From Mycobacterium sp. OAS707 (GTDB lineage: Bacteria > Actinomycetota > Actinomycetes > Mycobacteriales > Mycobacteriaceae), in assembly GCF_014873705.1 (NCBI RefSeq), contig NZ_JADBDS010000005.1, forward strand, positions 310,001 through 374,000: DNA of 64,000 nucleotides. The letters are read 5' to 3'. The notes under the pieces were generated by a model. The model had not been told where the DNA came from and did not search any database. It saw nothing but the letters and a program-made list of their open reading frames with translations. Numbering within the stretch: the stretch's first letter is position 1; each line of letters opens with the position of its first letter. The position numbers and the translations under genes were made by a program. Positions 61,742 to 64,000 of the stretch are shown here, one piece after another.

Positions 61742-62392
61742 TCACAAAACGGTGTCGGTGCTCAAAGCCCGCAAGGCGAAGTCGGCGATGGCGCGGCGCT
61801 CCTGTGCCGAACATGTTGTGCCCTCCAACACATGCGACTGCATGAGCGACAGGGTTAAGAAGAAGATCGCCCGCGCATCGGAGGGGTTGTCGGCGCTGTG
61901 TAACGTCCCGTCGGCCGCGCCCGCCGAGATGGATGCAGTCAGCGGCGCGAGCATCGCGTGGCCGACTGCGCGATAGGCCTCGGGGAAAAGCTTATTGAGG
62001 CGTGCGGCGTGCACGAGCAAAGGTCGGCCCAGCTCAGCAACGGCCGGTTCGGCCTGATCGAGAACACCATTGATCCAGGCGATAACCCTGTCGCGCGGAG
62101 TACCGGCTGAATCCGTTGCCTCCCTGAGGTACTCGGCCAGATCACTGAAAAGGTCTTCGAGCATGACTAGCAGGAAGGCTTCTTTGCTCTCGAAGTGCCG
62201 ATAGAACCACCGAGTGCCTACGCCGGCTTCGTCGAGCAATTCGCGCAGGCTCAGGTCAATCGTTCCGGCACGTCGAATCTGGCGGCGAGCGACCTGAACG
62301 AGCTGGCCGAGCATGGCATCGGCGGCGGCGGTCCGGTCGGCTAGGCCTCGTGTGACGGCCTCGCGGCGAAGCGAGGTCGGTTCTGTCGTCAT
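61742..62392 (-). CDS. TetR-family regulator
   Basis: A 216-residue TetR protein. The HTH is TIDLSLRELLDEAGVGTRWF followed by YRHFESKEAFLLVMLEDLF. It lies 33 bases upstream of the SDR pair and divergent from the VOC gene at 62490. Its upstream region has TTGAC at 62416 with only a partial right arm, so its operator is not clear. Confidence 0.9.
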   Translation of the reverse strand: MTTEPTSLRREAVTRGLADRTAAADAMLGQLVQVARRQIRRAGTIDLSLRELLDEAGVGTRWFYRHFESKEAFLLVMLEDLFSDLAEYLREATDSAGTPRDRVIAWINGVLDQAEPAVAELGRPLLVHAARLNKLFPEAYRAVGHAMLAPLTASISAGAADGTLHSADNPSDARAIFFLTLSLMQSHVLEGTTCSAQERRAIADFALRALSTDTVL

Positions 62393-62489
62393 CCGGCTCT
62401 CTCACCTCTCATCTATTGACAACGATGTCGCCCCGTGCGAAAACGGTGTTGTCGCTAATGTAGCGTGTGTTTGCATGGGGGGGAAGCGG

Positions 62490-63443
62490 ATGTCGTCAGG
62501 GCTCGAGAAACCAGAGGCCGGGGGTGCGAGCGAGCATGGCGCGGCAACGCATGTTCTGCACGTCAACCTCAACACCGGCGACCCTCAGGCCGCGCTTGCT
62601 TATTACGTCGGAAAGTGGGGCCTGCACCAAGGCATGCACGCCCATGACACTCATGGAGATTGGTCTTTCGCAGGGTACGCCGAGCCCGTGGACAGTGAGG
62701 CGTGGTTCCTGTACGACGACCGTGGTCCGCGAGTAGCTCCTGCGCTGGAACTGGTTGCCTGGCACCGGCCTTCAGTCGTCGGGCAACCACACTCGGTCGT
62801 CAACCGGGTGGGCATCGCGACCATCGGACTTGGCATTTCCGCCGGTGCCGCCGGACCGGACGCCAAGGCAGGTGTCATCGACGTCGACGGAGTCAGCCGA
62901 GACGTCGTCACCGATGCCGACGGGGTGATGGTGGAACTCGTGCGCCACGATGAGCCCGCCACCCGTTTACGGCACATCAGAATTGGGTGCTCGGACATGG
63001 CTACGTCGCTGCGGTTCTACACCGCTCTTGGGTTCCAACAGGTCGCCGAGCCAGCGCCGACCAGGCTTCGCGTCGGAAACGACGACATCACCGGCTCCAC
63101 CCTCGCGCTGTCGTTGGTCAGCCGATCCATTCTGGTTGAACTGACGACCTGGGACCGACTCGTCGAACCTGATCACTCGCCGTTGCCGTTCTGGCACCGC
63201 GGGCCGGTTCGGTTCGCTATGGCTGTCCCCGGCCCCGACGCCGCCACCGGTGCCCTTCGCCGCGCTGGGATCGACCCTGGTCACCAGCTGAGCTTCGCCC
63301 TGCCAGGCACCGCCATCGGCCGGCTCACGGTCAACTTCCTCTCCGACCCCGACGGTCTGCACGTCGAACTGGTCGACCGCATCATCCCGCCACTGACAAG
63401 TCGTGTGGCGAGCAACAGCGTCTCCGCGCTTTCCGGCAACTGA
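62490..63443 (+). CDS. Two-module VOC family protein (extradiol-dioxygenase-like fold)
   Basis: From ATG 62490, behind a GGGGGGAAGC ribosome site, the product is 317 residues with two VOC modules. Module one begins HVLHVNLNTGDPQAALAYYV; module two begins RLRHIRIGCSDMATSLRFYT and ends FLSDPDGLHVELVDRIIPP, which has the usual metal His/Glu positions. The two-module form is that of BphC-type extradiol dioxygenases, but a clear third ligand in the order expected is not evident. The SDR at 63456 follows after 12 bases. Confidence 0.75.
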   Translation: MSSGLEKPEAGGASEHGAATHVLHVNLNTGDPQAALAYYVGKWGLHQGMHAHDTHGDWSFAGYAEPVDSEAWFLYDDRGPRVAPALELVAWHRPSVVGQPHSVVNRVGIATIGLGISAGAAGPDAKAGVIDVDGVSRDVVTDADGVMVELVRHDEPATRLRHIRIGCSDMATSLRFYTALGFQQVAEPAPTRLRVGNDDITGSTLALSLVSRSILVELTTWDRLVEPDHSPLPFWHRGPVRFAMAVPGPDAATGALRRAGIDPGHQLSFALPGTAIGRLTVNFLSDPDGLHVELVDRIIPPLTSRVASNSVSALSGN

Positions 63444-63455
63444 AGGGCCACTCAC

Positions 63456-64000
63456 ATGAATAACGACAGCGGAACATCTCTGCAGGGGCGCACCGCGCTG
63501 ATCACCGGCGGCAGCGGCGGCGTGGGTCGTGGCATCGCGTTGGCGATGGCCGACAAGGGCGCGGCCATCGCGGTGGCCGGCCGCACGATGGAGCGCTGCG
63601 AGCGCGTCGTCGCCGAAATCGAGGGCCGTGGCGCCAAGGGCATCGCGATCCGGTGTGACGTCAACGACCCCGCCGACGTTATCCGCACCGTCGATACCGC
63701 CACTACGGCATTGGGACGGCTCGATTGTCTGGTGCACTCCGCGCAGAGCTTCAACTACGGCCCGATCCGCAGGCTGGCACCCGAGGATTTCGACGAGTCG
63801 TGGCGGACCGGCCCGCTGGCCGCCGTACGTCTCATGCAGGCTGCGTTCCCGGCGCTCCGCGAATCGAAGGGTCTCATCGTCAACGTCGCGTCGGGCGCCG
63901 GCATGACCGCTCCGCCGGCGATGGCCGCCTACGCGATGGCCAAGGAGGCAATGCGCGCGCTGACCCGCGTAGCCGCCGTCGAGTGGGGTCGCCACGGCAT
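63456..64000 (+). CDS. SDR family dehydrogenase, N-terminal part (cut by window end)
   Basis: The frame from ATG 63456 is open to the last base, about 181 residues. It reads GRTALITGGSGGVGRGIALA at the cofactor site, then LDCLVHSAQSFNYGPIRRLA, and SGAGMTAPPAMAAYAMAKEA with Y and K of the active site. It follows the VOC gene by 12 bases and probably continues a few dozen codons past the window. No role is assignable beyond oxidoreductase. Confidence 0.88.
   Translation, partial: MNNDSGTSLQGRTALITGGSGGVGRGIALAMADKGAAIAVAGRTMERCERVVAEIEGRGAKGIAIRCDVNDPADVIRTVDTATTALGRLDCLVHSAQSFNYGPIRRLAPEDFDESWRTGPLAAVRLMQAAFPALRESKGLIVNVASGAGMTAPPAMAAYAMAKEAMRALTRVAAVEWGRHG

Noticed and set aside
62416..62429. 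TTGAC-N6-GTC in the TetR/VOC divergent region
   Set aside because: Only the core of the left arm matches the palindrome of the 54-59 kb regulon; a different TetR gene is adjacent, so it is not counted as a fourth site.
1..64000. tRNA, rRNA, CRISPR arrays, transposase genes, prophage genes
   Set aside because: Looked for on both strands; no regular spacer repeats, cloverleaf sequences or intact mobile-element genes were seen, only the short maturase-like relic at 24.8 kb.

Overview
The window is high-GC actinobacterial DNA, most likely from a Mycobacterium/Mycolicibacterium-type genome. The evidence is the gene content: many FadE, FadD, CaiB/BaiF and SDR enzymes, an acyl-CoA dehydrogenase of the fused FadE34 kind, probable F420 enzymes (three luciferase-like oxidoreductases and a deazaflavin-dependent nitroreductase), P450s with CxxHxxC ferredoxins, and a tandem TetR regulator built like Mce3R. 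There are no rRNA, tRNA, ribosomal or other core housekeeping genes. It reads as a catabolic island for hydrophobic acyl-CoA substrates (steroid, terpenoid or aromatic side chains); the actual substrate cannot be read from sequence.

Layout. 0-5 kb: the tail of an enoyl-CoA hydratase, a DUF35 OB-fold protein, an HSD10-like SDR, an isochorismatase-fold protein and a thiolase-fold (lipid-transfer/aldolase) protein. 5.7-13 kb: a fused two-domain acyl-CoA dehydrogenase, a UGSC-like cysteine protein with its usual partner, an aldehyde dehydrogenase, a CaiB transferase and a broken DapB-fold gene. 13.5-19 kb: minus-strand block of two cupins, a homodimeric PDH-E1-like thiamine enzyme and an alpha/beta hydrolase, facing a winged-helix/GAF regulator. 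20.7-24.7 kb: a VOC protein, the tandem TetR regulator, CaiB and a PPOX-fold protein. 25-33 kb: ferredoxin, two P450s, FadD, FadE, CaiB and an HMG-CoA-lyase-like enzyme. 33-44 kb: an enoyl-CoA hydratase/quinone-oxidoreductase fusion, FadE, thiolase, SDR, MaoC, then FadD, FAD monooxygenase, SDR and ECH on the minus strand. 44.5-49.3 kb: FadD, ECH, DUF35, aldo-keto reductase, nitroreductase, then gene debris. 49.3-60 kb: a module around one TetR gene: P450, ferredoxin, two LLM oxidoreductases, SnoaL-like proteins, an AhpD-fold protein, SDR, DUF35, thiolase and LLM. 60-64 kb: SDRs, a TetR and a VOC protein.

How the genes fit together. CoA ligases and CaiB transferases make acyl-CoA esters; FadE, ECH, MaoC and SDR enzymes run beta-oxidation; DUF35/thiolase pairs probably perform retro-aldol (Ltp2-type) side-chain cleavage; P450/ferredoxin and LLM enzymes oxidise rings or side chains. 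Two candidate regulons can be read from DNA motifs. One is a 26-bp palindrome at three sites around the TetR gene near 55.3 kb. The other is a TGTAC-N4-TGTCAGAA-type motif at four promoters, including the start codon of the tandem TetR gene.

The window also holds much gene decay: a broken DapB-fold gene, a one-base frameshift in a thiolase gene, relics of DUF35, nitroreductase, TetR, SDR, ECH, CaiB and a group II intron maturase, and a DUF35/nitroreductase pair duplicated at 0.5 kb and 48.5 kb in which each copy has lost a different gene. All starts, relic boundaries and motif alignments were made by eye.
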